A stretch of 64,000 nucleotides of DNA from Acipenser ruthenus (taxonomy: Eukaryota > Chordata > Actinopteri > Acipenseriformes > Acipenseridae). The stretch is taken from positions 17,361,936 to 17,425,935 of the forward strand of contig NC_081211.1 in assembly GCF_902713425.1 (NCBI RefSeq), read 5' to 3'. Under the pieces are notes generated by a model. That model saw only the letters and a program-made list of their open reading frames with translations, was not told the origin of the DNA and ran no database searches. Positions within the stretch are counted from its first letter, which is position 1. The number at the start of each line of letters is the position of its first letter. Positions 1-10,465 of this stretch are shown here, piece after piece. Made by a program: the position numbers and the translations under genes.

Positions 1-1200
1 TATCCTCCCCCTGCTGTCGAGCATGGAGGACATCAAGTGCCGCTTCTCCCTCGTTTTCTGGAAGAAGAAGCGAGTACACTTTTCGTCTTCCTCCATTTTT
101 TGCACTTTTGCATTGTGCATGACCTTTCGTTGTTCCTCCCTACAAAGCACTGAAAGATCTAGCTTGGTCTGGGCTATCTCGTCGCTTACAGGGAACCCCC
201 GAAGCTGAAGCAGGCTCAGACGCTGGAGGGCAGCATTCAGGTGTTTATATTTGGCCCTCCTTTCTTTTGCTTTCCTCTTGCCTGCTGCTATGAAATAACC
301 CTTAGTTCTCATTTTGACCATCTCCCACCACTCTATAGGGGAGTTGAATAGGTCACGCAAAGTGGTCCACTCAACAAGCCTGCTCTTATAGGCTGCAGCT
401 ATGGAGGGGTCATCGAGTAAGGAAGTGTTTAATTTCCAAACCCCTGACCCCATCTGGGAGGTCTGAGGGACCTGCAATGTTACCTGCAGGAGCCTATGGT
501 CAGAGAAGAAGACGGCCTGGGTGTCTACTGCCGTCTTCGTAAGGGAGCTGGTATGCAGGACGAGATCTATACGGGAGAAGGAGGTCCCAGATGAGCTCAC
601 CCAGGTAAAGGGAGGCACCAGGTCCTTACCTGCATCACACAGGGAGAAATCAAATATTACGGAGGACAAAACTCTACTAGAGCGGTCGTTGCGTGGCCTG
701 CTCCGGTCTACGTCCCTCAGAGCACAATTGAAGTCACCTGACACGATGACGGGTACGTTCCCCAGCAGGAGTGGACGCAGCTGTGGAAAAAATTGAACTC
801 TTTCGTTTTGGTTAGTGGGTGCGTAGACATTGACCAGTCTGAGGGGAGTGTTGTTGTATGTCACATCCACGCTCAGAATTCTACCAGGTTCTACCTCCCT
901 GCTGCTGCGGGAGGTAATAAATGGGTTTTTAAACAGGATACCTACTCCGTCGGCTCTGGCTATGTTGGAGCCCGACCAGAAGGAGTCCCCCAGGGTCCAA
1001 CTCTCCTTCAGGTCCCTATAATCAGGGCTCGACGAAATACCACACTCCTGCAGAAAGATGAGATCTGCTTTCAAGTTAGCTAGATAGTTTAGTACATCAA
1101 ATCTTTTTTGTGTCTCCCTGATGCTCCTGACATTAACAGACACACATATCAGGGCCATCAGGGTAGCTAACAAGAAAAGGAGTCGCTGCGTCCACCCCAT
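1..1200 (-). CDS. LINE ORF2, N-terminal 400 codons (endonuclease), partial
   Basis: Open from the ATG at 1198-1200 to the window edge. It encodes the APE-type endonuclease domain: VNV with N23, QEC with E52, GDFN around D156 and SDH at 233-235, all in the order expected for LINE endonucleases that nick target DNA. The reverse transcriptase would lie outside the window. The sequence is almost identical to 8641-9840 of E2. The start follows the ORF1 stop by five bases. Confidence 0.85.
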   Translation of the reverse strand, partial: MGWTQRLLFLLATLMALICVSVNVRSIRETQKRFDVLNYLANLKADLIFLQECGISSSPDYRDLKESWTLGDSFWSGSNIARADGVGILFKNPFITSRSSREVEPGRILSVDVTYNNTPLRLVNVYAPTNQNERVQFFPQLRPLLLGNVPVIVSGDFNCALRDVDRSRPRNDRSSRVLSSVIFDFSLCDAGKDLVPPFTWVSSSGTSFSRIDLVLHTSSLTKTAVDTQAVFFSDHRLLQVTLQVPQTSQMGSGVWKLNTSLLDDPSIAAAYKSRLVEWTTLRDLFNSPIEWWEMVKMRTKGYFIAAGKRKAKERRAKYKHLNAALQRLSLLQLRGFPVSDEIAQTKLDLSVLCREEQRKVMHNAKVQKMEEDEKCTRFFFQKTREKRHLMSSMLDSRGRI

Positions 1201-1431
1201 AGCGACTATGATTGGGAGGTCGGGACACTCTTCCTACTCTTAGCTCTACGCTTGCTTCGAGGGGGCTTGGGCTTATTTGCAACTCCCATCACCCCTGAGA
1301 AGGTACTCACTGCTGCCTCGTCCAAGAAGGCACCGTCTTTATATGCACAGTACGTGGAGTTGTTGGGGCTATTCAACTCCCCACAAGGTAAGTCTGGTGG
1401 AACTTGCTCAGGGCCCCTCGGAACGTGTGGG

Positions 1432-3144
1432 TCAGCTTTGTCCTGGGGGGGGGGTTATGACAGACAGCATTCTTTGGCTGTTACCGTCTGTTGAGTTGGA
1501 GCTGTTAGCAGACTTCTGGCTTACCGCGTCCAGGGGTATTCCCATGTCCTCCAGTGCTGTATCTAGGAGGACCTCTAGGGGGCCCCTGGTTTTGCCCATA
1601 CAAGGGAGGGGGTCAAGGATGCTTTGAAGGGAGGCCCTTCGCTTGAAGAGGGTCATTGCTACCGAGGTACTGCTGGTCAGGGAAGGTGTTGACCCCGACC
1701 TCTCCCTCGGTGCATTAGTGAACACCTCTTCTGCGAGGTGTGCTAGGGTTTGTGCCAACGACTGGGAAGGCTGGCTGGGGATGCCCTGGCTGGCTGCTAC
1801 CTGCCCACTAGGCGGCAGTGTAGCCGTCCCACTCGCCTCCGTCTCTGCCTGCGAGGGCAAGACTGGGGACTTTGTGTGGACATTAGCTGGTTTTGGATCT
1901 ATGGGGGCCACCTGCAACTTGCTGTCTTTGATCCTGATCTTCTTTCTTTTCCCCCCCTCGTCTCTACCCTTTCTTTTCCCCACCCTCTGCTGGTTCTTCA
2001 CTCCCTTCCCCTCCTTCTCACTCTCACTTTCACTGTCGCTTTCGCTTTCCTCCCCCACGGACTCAATCCTTATGGCGTCATAACGAGAGCCGAGGGGGAG
2101 TGCTGGCGCTGAGAGGGCCCTACTCAGGGGGGGGCCGCTGCTGGGTCCGGGCTCCCTCCCTGCCTCGTGTTCTGCATCAGAGGAGCTACTGGAGGAGCTA
2201 GTGGAGTAGCTGTTGTACTCTCTCTCTGGGCTGGGGGAAGGGGTCCTCGTAAAACGGGACATGTCTCGGGGGCGGGGGGGTGCTGGTGATGATGGTGGTG
2301 CTGGAGTCTGGGTCTTGGATACTGTTGGTGGTGATGTGGACTGATCTTTGTTACTTGCTCCCTCTTCCTGCTCAGGCCTAGGCTTGTTCATGTTTGCCTT
2401 GCTGGCTCTGGCCATGTTGGCATAGGAAGAGGGGCAGTCCTTAAACAGGTGCCCCTTCTTTCCACACAAATTGCACTGCCTCTCTTCTCTGCAGTGGCTG
2501 GTCTCGTGGGGGGCGCCGCAGTTCCTGCACTTAACTACAGTACATGCGGCCGCCAGGTGTCCTAATTCCCCACATTTCCTGCAGAGTTTTGGCATCCCAT
2601 TATAGAATACCAGCCCTCTGTTGGGCCCTAACACTATGGAGTTTGGAATGTGGCGGACGCCTCCAATGCCTGATGGATCAACATTAAGGCGTACCAGCCA
2701 CTTTCTGGCTCCTGTCCAAACCCCATCTTCGTCTGTAATTTTCCTCCCTTCTGATGACACCCTCCCATAGCGGTTAAGCCATGTTGTAATATCATAGTCG
2801 CCAACAGCCTCATTGAAAAATTGGACAGTAACAACTTTCATTTCTCTGTCTGTCAGTGCATCCACACAAAATTCTTTGTATGGAGCGAGATATTTATTCT
2901 CCCCCCAAAAGGACCACATTTCTTGTAACTTTTGGGGGTTCCTAAAACTGACCTCAAACACTTCCTTAAGCCCTGGCAATTTCACCAAACAATTCAAGTC
3001 AGAAGGGGAAAAACCCATACCCCTCTGAAGAATGGTCCGGCTGAACTCCAGTCTCGTCAGTCCTGGTTCCGTTTCATCTTGCTTGTTTCTTGTGAAGCGC
3101 ACCGCATTGTGCCTCCTGGTCTCCTGGGTTGGCCGGAACGCCAT
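1432..3144 (-). pseudogene. LINE ORF1 (gag-like, three zinc knuckles), frameshifted at C-terminus
   Basis: The frame opens with MAFRPTQETRRHN at 3144 and should continue to the stop at 1206-1208, as in E4. A G run at 1445-1454 (10 bases here against 9 in the intact copies) shifts the frame, so translation ends at 1432 after 570 residues and the basic C-terminus is lost. The N-terminal RNA-binding-like region, the three CCHC knuckles and the serine-rich and acidic middle are kept. It differs from E3 to E5 by a few residues near the N-terminus (FTRNKQDE for FTRTQQEE). It also lacks a three-residue proline/serine insert. ORF1 proteins of this clade bind the element RNA. Confidence 0.85.
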
Positions 3145-3845
3145 CCTTCAGCTGGCTCCTCCGATTGGGGTGGGAGAAGCCTCTGGACGTCCGGGTTGTC
3201 TCTCTCTGCGGAAAAGAGACAACGTAAGCAGCAAATCTTGGGCAGTTGAAGGAACTATTACTTTAGTCCCTGAGGAGATGGTCGCCTCGCAAGAGGGACC
3301 CCCTCCCCAGGTGAACGGTGTCCTTCCCTGGCGGAGTAGGGGGCGCTGCTTGGCACCGAGACCACGTAGGAAGAATCGTGGCTGTGACGCCTCCTCGGGG
3401 TCCGGGGCCGCCCTCTGCTCCTCCCAGATGGCGCCCTCTGCTGGGCGCCTGCTGCTCTCTCGGTCTGGATCTCGATTACAATCAAGGGCTGGGGATGAGG
3501 TCGTCTAGGTCATCAAAGGGTCCTCAAAGGTCGTCTGGATGGTAGGTCCTCCTTCTCTCTAACTCCAGGAACGTCTGGAAAAGCCGGAACCGCCTGAAAA
3601 AGAAAAAAACTGGAACCGCCTGAAAAAGAAAAAAACTGCTCTCAACAGTCAACAAAATCTTGAAAGACCCTCGGCCTGGATTGGGCAAGCCAAAACCAGA
3701 CTGAGCATTAGTCTTCCAAAAAGTTGCCGAGCTGAAGAAAGCCAGTCAAAAATAAAAAAAATTCTGTTCCTCCTCACCCGAACAAACCTCTCACAGACCC
3801 TCGGAGGGAGCGGGCAATGCCACTACCCTCTAAGCCTTAGTCTTA

Positions 3846-3858
3846 GAAAGATTTATTT
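3846..3858 (-). pseudogene. U5 snRNA 5'-half remnant at E1 5' junction
   Basis: Reads ATAAATCTTTC on the minus strand, the end of the U5 5' half before loop I. Only about 13 bases survive, compared with about 37 at 20305 and 27785. The adjacent bases TAATAA link it to the 3' tail of the next copy. Confidence 0.6.
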
Positions 3859-3865
3859 ATTATTT

Positions 3866-4508
3866 AGTAAAATACTCTTTTATTGAGATTTTACATTTTT
3901 TACATTTACACCCATTCGTTTTTTCATTCATTTTACATTTCTTTTAAAGATGACATTCATGCATACAGACATACATTTTGTTTTAAAAGCATTTAAAATA
4001 CATTTAAAAACACCAAGACAATTGTGCTTTATACATGGTTAATGTACAAAGCTGACATGGTTATACATGGTTAAAACAGACACAGATTAAAATCGACATG
4101 AAAAAAACCTGTGCTGCTTTAAAAGTGACTGGAAAAAAAGAACCATCTATAAAAAAACAGTGCTTGTGAGGGCCGGGGAGTGCTCTCTAAAAAAGTTCAA
4201 AAGTGAACATAAAACTATAGATCTAAAACAGGGACAGGGGAAAAGGGACAGTGTATAAAACAGTGAGTTAAAATTCTAAAATTTTAAAACACTTAAAATG
4301 TAACTTTTAATAGTTGACATTAAAAATCTTTTAGATACGTAAATACAAAACAAAACCAAATAAAACATTCAAAATAAATCAAAAACAAGAGAGTCCATAA
4401 AACTGAAACAAAAAGACTACATAAAACCAGGGCACCGTTCAAAAACGGTCATGCCAGCTAAAAGGGGCGGAATGCTGGCATGACAAAATAAATAAATGGC
4501 TTAGCGGT
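3866..4508 (-). mobile_element. Solo LINE 3' UTR / U5 upstream-like sequence
   Basis: No ORF2 sequence is present. It runs from the CCGCTAAGCC point of the 3' UTR to the element 3' end (AATAAAAG then TATTTTACTAAA). Base-level differences (GTCGATT, a TTTG hairpin loop, GAGAGTCC) match the U5 spacer version at 20342-20804 rather than the coding copies. It is therefore probably U5 spacer sequence that carries a full element tail. A duplicated ACATGGTTA segment sits near 4034-4072. Confidence 0.7.
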
Positions 4509-4534
4509 GTATAGTATAACCGGTTCTACTATAC
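4509..4534. repeat. 26-bp near-palindrome in the U5 spacer
   Basis: The arms GTATAGTA and TACTATAC flank an AACCGGTT core. The same element lies at 14073-14098, 20805-20830, 28285-28310, 35252-35277 (inverted segment), 47860-47885 and 63023-63048. It separates the true U5 3' flank from the 3'-UTR-like part of the spacer. Near 47037 and 62199 the core and one arm remain but the 3'-UTR-like half is absent, so the palindrome marks a breakpoint. Confidence 0.75.
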
Positions 4535-4667
4535 ATACACAACTAAGACACCCACTTTCTTAGTGTGATCAAGAAGACTGCAGTCTGTAACAAATGTTAC
4601 TTTGAATAGCACGCCCATTTATCATACCAACACTACACACTGCAATTCTATTATTTTACAACACAAG

Positions 4668-4745
4668 GAAGCCCCGCCAAAGCAGGGCATCAAAAAATTA
4701 GTTGAAACTCATAAATGTTCCTCTCCACGGAAATCTTTAGTAAAA
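4668..4745 (-). pseudogene. RNU5: U5 snRNA gene, 3' half
   Basis: The minus strand reads TTTTACTAAAG, then GATTTCCGTGGAGAGGAAC, the Sm site AATTTTTTG and a GC-rich terminal stem-loop with a CTTTG loop ending GGGGCTTCC. This matches vertebrate U5 from loop I to the 3' end. The 5' half is replaced by the 3' end of a LINE. The U5 3' flank runs on to 4535. Without stem I and loop I the copy cannot make U5 RNA. Confidence 0.85.
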
Positions 4746-5630
4746 TACTCTTTTATTGAGATTTTACATTTTTTTACATTTACACCCATTCGTTTTTTCA
4801 TTCATTTTACATTTCTTTTAAAGATGACATTCATGCATACAGACATACATTTTGTTTTAAAAGCATTTAAAATACATTTAAAAACACCAAGACAATTGTG
4901 CTTTGTACATGGTTAAAACAGACACAGATTAAAATCAACATGAAAAAAACCTGTGCTGTTTTAAAAGTGACTGGAAAAAAAGAACCATCTATAAAAAACC
5001 AGTGCTTGTGAGGGCCGGGGAGTGCTCTCTAAAAGGTTCAAAAGTGAACATAAAACTAGATCTAAAACAGGGACAGGGGAAAAGGGACAGTGTATAAAAC
5101 AGTGAGTTAAAATTCTAAAATTTTAAAACACTTAAAATGTAACTTTTAATAGTTTACATTAAAAATCTTAAAGATACATAAAACAAAACAAAACAAAATC
5201 AAATAAAACATTCAACGTAAATCAAATAAAAGTCCATAAAACTGAAACAAAAGACTACATAAAACCAGGGCACCGTTGAAAAACGGTCATGCCAGCTAAA
5301 AAGGGCGGAATGCTGGCATGACAAAATAAATAAAAGGCTTAGCGGTGCCCCGTAGTCCCGCTCCTAGGAGCTAGCGGTTCCAGTTTTTTCCTTTATTCCA
5401 TCTTCACGTCCTGAAGTCCGGCGATCCTCCACTCCGCGCAGGCCTTGTCCTTCCCGAGGGTCCGGATGTCCAGAATTACAAAGTCCTTGATAAGAGTTTG
5501 TGCCCTTCTGGTCGTGGTGATAGTGTCTAGCTCCTGCTTGTGATAGACACAGACGTTACGGCCTTCCCACAGGATCTGCTTGACAACATTGATGACACGC
5601 CAAACGCACTTAGCTGTGCTGGTATCGATA
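4739..5630 (-). mobile_element. 5'-truncated LINE copy (ORF2 C-terminus plus 3' UTR)
   Basis: Contains the last 79 codons of ORF2 (5393-5629) and the full 3' UTR, with its 3' end joined to U5 at 4739. The 5' end is not at the U5 site. ORF2 is cut at a GGTATCGAT sequence and joined to the U5 3' flank (GGTATGATAAATGG side). The coding variant GIDTSTAK links it to E3 rather than E2 (GITTSTAK). The unit from one U5 3' half to the next is 1003 bp, and the same junction recurs at 11371. Confidence 0.8.
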
Positions 5631-5671
5631 CCAACACTACACACTGCAATTCTATTATTTTACAACACAAG

Positions 5672-5748
5672 GAAGCCCCGCCAAAGCAGGGCATCAAAAA
5701 ATTAGTTGAAACTCATAAATGTTCCTCTCCATGGAAATCTTTAGTAAA
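5672..5748 (-). pseudogene. RNU5: U5 snRNA gene, 3' half (E2 3' junction)
   Basis: Same U5 segment as 4668-4745, with one substitution (CCATGG for CCGTGG) in the highly conserved stem after loop I. It follows the 3' end of E2. Its 3' flank ends early, at the truncated copy starting at 5630, so the usual spacer with the palindrome is missing. Confidence 0.85.
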
Positions 5749-6396
5749 ATACTCTTTTATTGAGATTTTACATTTTTTTACATTTACACCCATTCGTTTT
5801 TTCATTCATTTTACATTTCTTTTAAAGATGACATTCATGCATACAGACATACATTTTGTTTTAAAAGCATTTAAAATACATTTAAAAACACCAAGACAAT
5901 TGTGCTTTGTACATGGTTAAAACAGACACAGATTAAAATCAACATGAAAAAAACCTGTGCTGTTTTAAAAGTGACTGGAAAAAAAGAACCATCTATAAAA
6001 AACCAGTGCTTGTGAGGGCCGGGGAGTGCTCTCTAAAAGGTTCAAAAGTGAACATAAAACTAGATCTAAAACAGGGACAGGGGAAAAGGGACAGTGTATA
6101 AAACAGTGAGTTAAAATTCTAAAATTTTAAAACACTTAAAATGTAACTTTTAATAGTTTACATTAAAAATCTTAAAGATACATAAAACAAAACAAAACAA
6201 AATCAAATAAAACATTCAACGTAAATCAAATAAAAGTCCATAAAACTGAAACAAAAGACTACATAAAACCAGGGCACCATTGAAAAACGGTCATGCCAGC
6301 TAAAAAGGGCGGAATGCTGGCATGACAAAATAAATAAAAGGCTTAGCGGTGCCCCGTAGTCCCGCTCCTAGGAGCTAGCGGTTCCAGTTTTTTCCT

Positions 6397-9300
6397 TCAT
6401 TCCATCTTCACGTCCTGAAGTCCGGCGATCCTCCACTCCGCGCAGGCCTTGTCCTTCCCGAGGGTCCGGATGTCCAGAATTACAAAGTCCTTGATAAGAG
6501 TTTGTGCCCTTCTGGTCGTGGTGATAGTGTCTAGCTCCTGCTTGTGATAGACACAGACGTTACGGCCTTCCCACAGGATCTGCTTGACAACATTGATGAC
6601 ACGCCAAACGCACTTAGCTGTGCTGGTAGTGATTCCTCCCGCAGGCCCATAGAGCACAGTCTCAGCGGTCATCTTGGCCGTGTCAGCAAACCTGTTTAGG
6701 AAGACAGAGACAGAGAGCCAGACACTGCCAGCCACATCACACTCCCAGAAGATATGGGCTGGTGTTTCTCTCTTGCGGCACTTTGCATAGGGGCATGTTT
6801 CTACTTGGGCTAGTCCCCTCCTGAACATGAACGCTCGAGTGGGGAGTGCACTGTGGACGGTGTTCCATGCTATATCCTTCTGGACATTACTGAGGCAGCT
6901 GTGAGACACATTCTCCCAGATTTTTTGGCTTTGGGTGAGGGAGAAAGTAGCTACTTTTTCAATTTCCTGGGAACCGGCAAGATATTTAGTTACAGCCTTG
7001 TATTCCCAGGAGGCCAATTTTGCTTTATCTAAGCCCAATTTATATATAGTGTCCCTTAAGGTTCTATAATACAATGGGGGGTCCCAGGAGTACGGCACGG
7101 TGTTATCAATAGTGCAGAGGCCCAAGGCCCTGAGACAGGTGGCAAAATAGAAACGATTCATGTAACATACCTTCCTGTCCAGGGCCTGGATGTTCTTGAT
7201 AGTTTGCGTGAGCCCCTGCACTCGGGTGAGCTGCACAACGTCCGGGACCCCCTTACCTCCCTTCTTGTCGGCTTTACTCAGAGTGGCTCGCTTTACCCTC
7301 TCCATCTTGCTGCCCCAGATAAAGCGGTGGATAATGCGGTCCACCACTTTTTTGGTGGTCCTGTCTGGGGGAAAGATTTTTCCTACATAAGAGAGGATGG
7401 GGAACAGTATAGACTTGGTTATTAATACTCTACCCGTCATTGTTAAGGATCTTGTGCTCCATCCGCCAATCTTTTTACGGACCTGGTTAATGGCCGCCGT
7501 CCAGCTCTGGGCCCCCGAGCTATTGTTCTCGAAAATGAGGCCCAGAATCTTGATTTTGTCCTTTTTGACAGGGTACATGTCCGACAGTTCCCTATCTACC
7601 TGCCAATTTTTAGACACGTAGACTTCGCTCTTGGACTTATTAATCACTGCCCCGGTCGCCGTGCAGTACTTCTCAAGGATATTACTAATCCGAGGTACCG
7701 ACGATGTGTTGGTGCAAATGAGTGACACATCGTCCATATATGCTGTTGTTTTGACCTGGACCCCATTGGATCCAGGCAGCTGGAAACCAGTTATATTGGT
7801 ATCCCTACGAATTGCCTGCAGGAGGGGTTCAATGCACACGACATATAGCAGTGGGGATAGTGGGCAACCCTGTCTGACCCCTGACTGGATAGATATTTTA
7901 CCAGTCAGGTGCCTGTTCACCAAGACTCGGGTACTAATGTTTGTATATATGGTTTTAACCCACTCCCTAAGTCCAGGAGCGAATTTCATCTGGTCCATCA
8001 CTTTGTACATATATTCATGGCTTACCCTATCGAACGCCTTCTCCTGGTCAAGGTTGAACAGGCAGAGGGGATGGTTCCGTTCTCTAGAATAAGCCAGAAT
8101 GTCCCTTGTTAACATTAAAATATCCGTGATGGACCTCCCTGGGACGCCACAAGCCTGGTCAGGGCCAATGACCAAAGGGAGGTGTACTTGTAGCCGGAGC
8201 ATCAGAGCTTTGGCTAGTATCTTGTAATCCACGCAAAGGAGGCTGATTGGGCGCCAATTCCGTAGATCTTTAACTTCCCCTTTCTTATGAAGGAGAGTAA
8301 TTACACTCTCCCGCATAGAAGGGCCCAACCGCTTCTCCCTGTAGACCGCTCTGTAGACCTCCGCTAAATGGACTTTTAGCGTGTCCCAAAAAAGATGGTA
8401 ATACTCACCCGGGATGCCATCTGGACCTGGCGTCTTACCGGTGTTCATGGTCTTAACCGCCTGGGTGAGCTCCTCCAGCGTGAGTTCTGGGTCCTTCTCC
8501 TCCTCCTCGTCGTCCCGCACTGAGTCAGGCTCCAACTGGCTCAGGAACCACTCTATCAGGGTGTCATCTGTAGCTTTGATGTTATACAGGTCCCTATAGA
8601 AGTTCTCTACCACTTTTTTCACTCCCTCACTATCCTCTACTATCCTCCCCCTGCTGTCGAGCATGGAGGACATCAAGTGCCGCTTCTCCCTCGTTTTCTG
8701 GAAGAAGAAGCGAGTACACTTTTCGTCTTCCTCCATTTTTTGCACTTTTGCATTGTGCATGACCTTTCGTTGTTCCTCCCTACAAAGCACTGAAAGATCT
8801 AGCTTGGTCTGGGCTATCTCGTCGCTTACAGGGAACCCCCGAAGCTGAAGCAGGCTCAGACGCTGGAGGGCAGCATTCAGGTATTTATATTTGGCCCTCC
8901 TTTCTTTTGCTTTCCTCTTGCCTGCTGCTATGAAATAACCCTTAGTTCTCATTTTGACCATCTCCCACCACTCTATAGGGGAGTTGAATAGGTCACGCAA
9001 AGTGGTCCACTCAACAAGCCTGCTCTTATAGGCTGCAGCTATGGAGGGGTCATCGAGTAAGGAGGTGTTTAATTTCCAGACCCCTGACCCCATCTGGGAG
9101 GTCTGAGGGACCTGCAATGTTACCTGCAGGAGCCTATGGTCAGAGAAGAAGACGGCCTGGGTGTCTACTGCCGTCTTCGTAAGGGAGCTGGTATGCAGGA
9201 CGAGATCTATACGGGAGAAGGAGGTCCCAGATGAGCTCACCCAGGTAAAGGGAGGCACCAGGTCCTTACCTGCATCACACAGGGAGAAATCAGATATTAC

Positions 9301-9840
9301 GGAGGACAAAACTCTACTAGAGCGGTCGTTGCGTGGCCTGCTCCGGTCTACGTCCCTCAGAGCACAATTGAAGTCACCTGACACGATGACGGGTACGTTC
9401 CCCAGCAGGAGTGGACGCAGCTGTGGAAAAAATTGAACTCTTTCGTTTTGGTTAGTGGGTGCGTAGACATTGACCAGTCTGAGGGGAGTGTTGTTGTATG
9501 TCACATCCACGCTCAGAATTCTACCAGGTTCTACCTCCCTGCTGCTGCGGGAGGTAATAAATGGGTTTTTAAACAGGATACCTACTCCGTCGGCTCTGGC
9601 TATGTTGGAGCCCGACCAGAAGGAGTCCCCCAGGGTCCAACTCTCCTTCAGGTCCCTATAATCAGGGCTCGACGAAATACCACACTCCTGCAGAAAGATG
9701 AGATCTGCTTTCAAGTTAGCTAGATAGTTTAGTACATCAAATCTTTTTTGTGTCTCCCTGATGCTCCTGACATTAACAGACACACATATCAGGGCCATCA
9801 GGGTAGCTAACAAGAAAAGGAGTCGCTGCGTCCACCCCAT
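6397..9840 (-). CDS. LINE ORF2: APE endonuclease / reverse transcriptase, 1147 aa, intact
   Basis: Enzyme that nicks target DNA and reverse-transcribes the element RNA at the nick. After a hydrophobic start (residues 6-20) comes the endonuclease, about 18-240: N23, E52, GDFN with D156 and N158, and SDH 233-235. The reverse transcriptase is about 460-790: FNLDQEKAFD with D598 and D604, GCPLSPLLY, and YMDD at 701-704. The C-terminal CCHC is C1016, C1021, H1029 and C1034. All key residues are present. Domain order plus a zinc-knuckle ORF1 places it in the Tx1 clade of the L1 group (inference). The start is chosen because the ATG lies five bases after the ORF1 stop in the intact copies. Confidence 0.93.
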   Translation of the reverse strand: MGWTQRLLFLLATLMALICVSVNVRSIRETQKRFDVLNYLANLKADLIFLQECGISSSPDYRDLKESWTLGDSFWSGSNIARADGVGILFKNPFITSRSSREVEPGRILSVDVTYNNTPLRLVNVYAPTNQNERVQFFPQLRPLLLGNVPVIVSGDFNCALRDVDRSRPRNDRSSRVLSSVISDFSLCDAGKDLVPPFTWVSSSGTSFSRIDLVLHTSSLTKTAVDTQAVFFSDHRLLQVTLQVPQTSQMGSGVWKLNTSLLDDPSIAAAYKSRLVEWTTLRDLFNSPIEWWEMVKMRTKGYFIAAGKRKAKERRAKYKYLNAALQRLSLLQLRGFPVSDEIAQTKLDLSVLCREEQRKVMHNAKVQKMEEDEKCTRFFFQKTREKRHLMSSMLDSRGRIVEDSEGVKKVVENFYRDLYNIKATDDTLIEWFLSQLEPDSVRDDEEEEKDPELTLEELTQAVKTMNTGKTPGPDGIPGEYYHLFWDTLKVHLAEVYRAVYREKRLGPSMRESVITLLHKKGEVKDLRNWRPISLLCVDYKILAKALMLRLQVHLPLVIGPDQACGVPGRSITDILMLTRDILAYSRERNHPLCLFNLDQEKAFDRVSHEYMYKVMDQMKFAPGLREWVKTIYTNISTRVLVNRHLTGKISIQSGVRQGCPLSPLLYVVCIEPLLQAIRRDTNITGFQLPGSNGVQVKTTAYMDDVSLICTNTSSVPRISNILEKYCTATGAVINKSKSEVYVSKNWQVDRELSDMYPVKKDKIKILGLIFENNSSGAQSWTAAINQVRKKIGGWSTRSLTMTGRVLITKSILFPILSYVGKIFPPDRTTKKVVDRIIHRFIWGSKMERVKRATLSKADKKGGKGVPDVVQLTRVQGLTQTIKNIQALDRKVCYMNRFYFATCLRALGLCTIDNTVPYSWDPPLYYRTLRDTIYKLGLDKAKLASWEYKAVTKYLAGSQEIEKVATFSLTQSQKIWENVSHSCLSNVQKDIAWNTVHSALPTRAFMFRRGLAQVETCPYAKCRKRETPAHIFWECDVAGSVWLSVSVFLNRFADTAKMTAETVLYGPAGGITTSTAKCVWRVINVVKQILWEGRNVCVYHKQELDTITTTRRAQTLIKDFVILDIRTLGKDKACAEWRIAGLQDVKME

Positions 9841-9845
9841 AGCGA

Positions 9846-10457
9846 CTATGATTGGGAGGTCGGGACACTCTTCCTACTCTTAGCTCTACGCTTGCTTCGA
9901 GGGGGCTTGGGCTTATTTGCAACTCCCATCACCCCTGAGAAGGTACTCACTGCTGCCTCGTCCAAGAAGGCACTGTCTTTATATGCACAGTACGTGGAGT
10001 TGTTTGGGCTATTCAACTCCCCACAAGGTAAGTCTGGTGGAACTTGCTCAGGGCCCCTCGGAACGTGTGGGTCAGCTTTGTCCTGGGGGGGGGGGGGTTA
10101 TGACAGACAGCATTCTTTGGCTGTTACCGTCTGTTGAATTGGAGCTGTTAGCAGACTTCTGGCTTACCGCGTCCAGGGGTATTCCCATGTGCTGGTGATG
10201 ATGGTGGTGCTGGAGTCTGGGTCTTGGATACTGTTGGTGGTGATGTGGACTGATCTTTGTTACTTGCTCCCTCTTCCTGCTCAGGCCTAGGCTTGTTCGT
10301 GTTTGCCTTGCTGGCTCTGGCCATGTTGGCATAGGAAGAGGGGCAGTCCTTAAACAGGTGCCCCTTCTTTCCACACAAATTGCACTGCCTCTCTTCTCTG
10401 CAGTGGCTGGTCTCGTGGGGGGCGCCGCAGTTCCTGCACTTGACTACAGTACATGCC
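9846..10457 (-). pseudogene. LINE ORF1 remnant (internal deletion, 5' cut)
   Basis: Carries the C-terminal end of ORF1. A deletion near 10190 of about 0.75 kb joins the sequence after the second knuckle region to the GIPLDAV segment. A 13-base G run is at 10085-10097. The 5' side ends within the second knuckle at 10457. The deletion breakpoint is identical to that of E3, so E2 and E3 descend from one deleted copy. Confidence 0.8.
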
Positions 10458-10465
10458 TTTTATTA

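Larger units (their letters stand above)
1..3845 (-). mobile_element. E1: U5-targeted Tx1-like LINE, 5' part (window edge cuts it)
   Basis: Minus-strand copy holding the 5' UTR (3145-3845), ORF1 and the first 400 codons of ORF2; the rest lies before base 1. The 5' end abuts a short U5 remnant (3846-3858, ATAAATCTTTC on the minus strand), the same base at which E3 and E4 begin. The flank then passes directly into the 3' tail of another copy instead of the rest of U5, so the upstream U5 half has been lost. The 5' UTR carries two short A-rich repeats near 3585-3640. Confidence 0.9.
5743..10457 (-). mobile_element. E2: U5-targeted LINE with intact ORF2, ORF1 truncated
   Basis: The 3' end joins U5 correctly. 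The 3' UTR is 5743-6396, ORF2 is complete, and ORF1 is broken by an internal deletion and cut at 10457, where it meets ATTATTTAGTAAAA, the tail of the next copy. The 3'-UTR hairpin region carries one change (ACCATTG for ACCGTTG near 6277) that breaks the small hairpin. Confidence 0.9.

Noticed and set aside
1252-2112. Plus-strand reading frames opposite ORF1 and ORF2, repeated in every copy
   Set aside because: They are frames antisense to real coding sequence, lack any domain, and recur only because the element recurs.
3200-3545. GC-rich reading frames in the 5' UTR as a third LINE protein
   Set aside because: The frames change between copies with small indels and show no motif; a GC-rich promoter-like 5' UTR is simpler.
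3866-6396. A CRISPR-like or satellite array formed by the repeated A-rich segments
   Set aside because: The repeats are long 3' UTR copies at irregular spacing in a eukaryotic locus.
6397-9840. tRNA genes as the insertion target of the main LINE
   Set aside because: tRNA genes are close by, but no element end lies inside a tRNA. All clean ends lie in U5.
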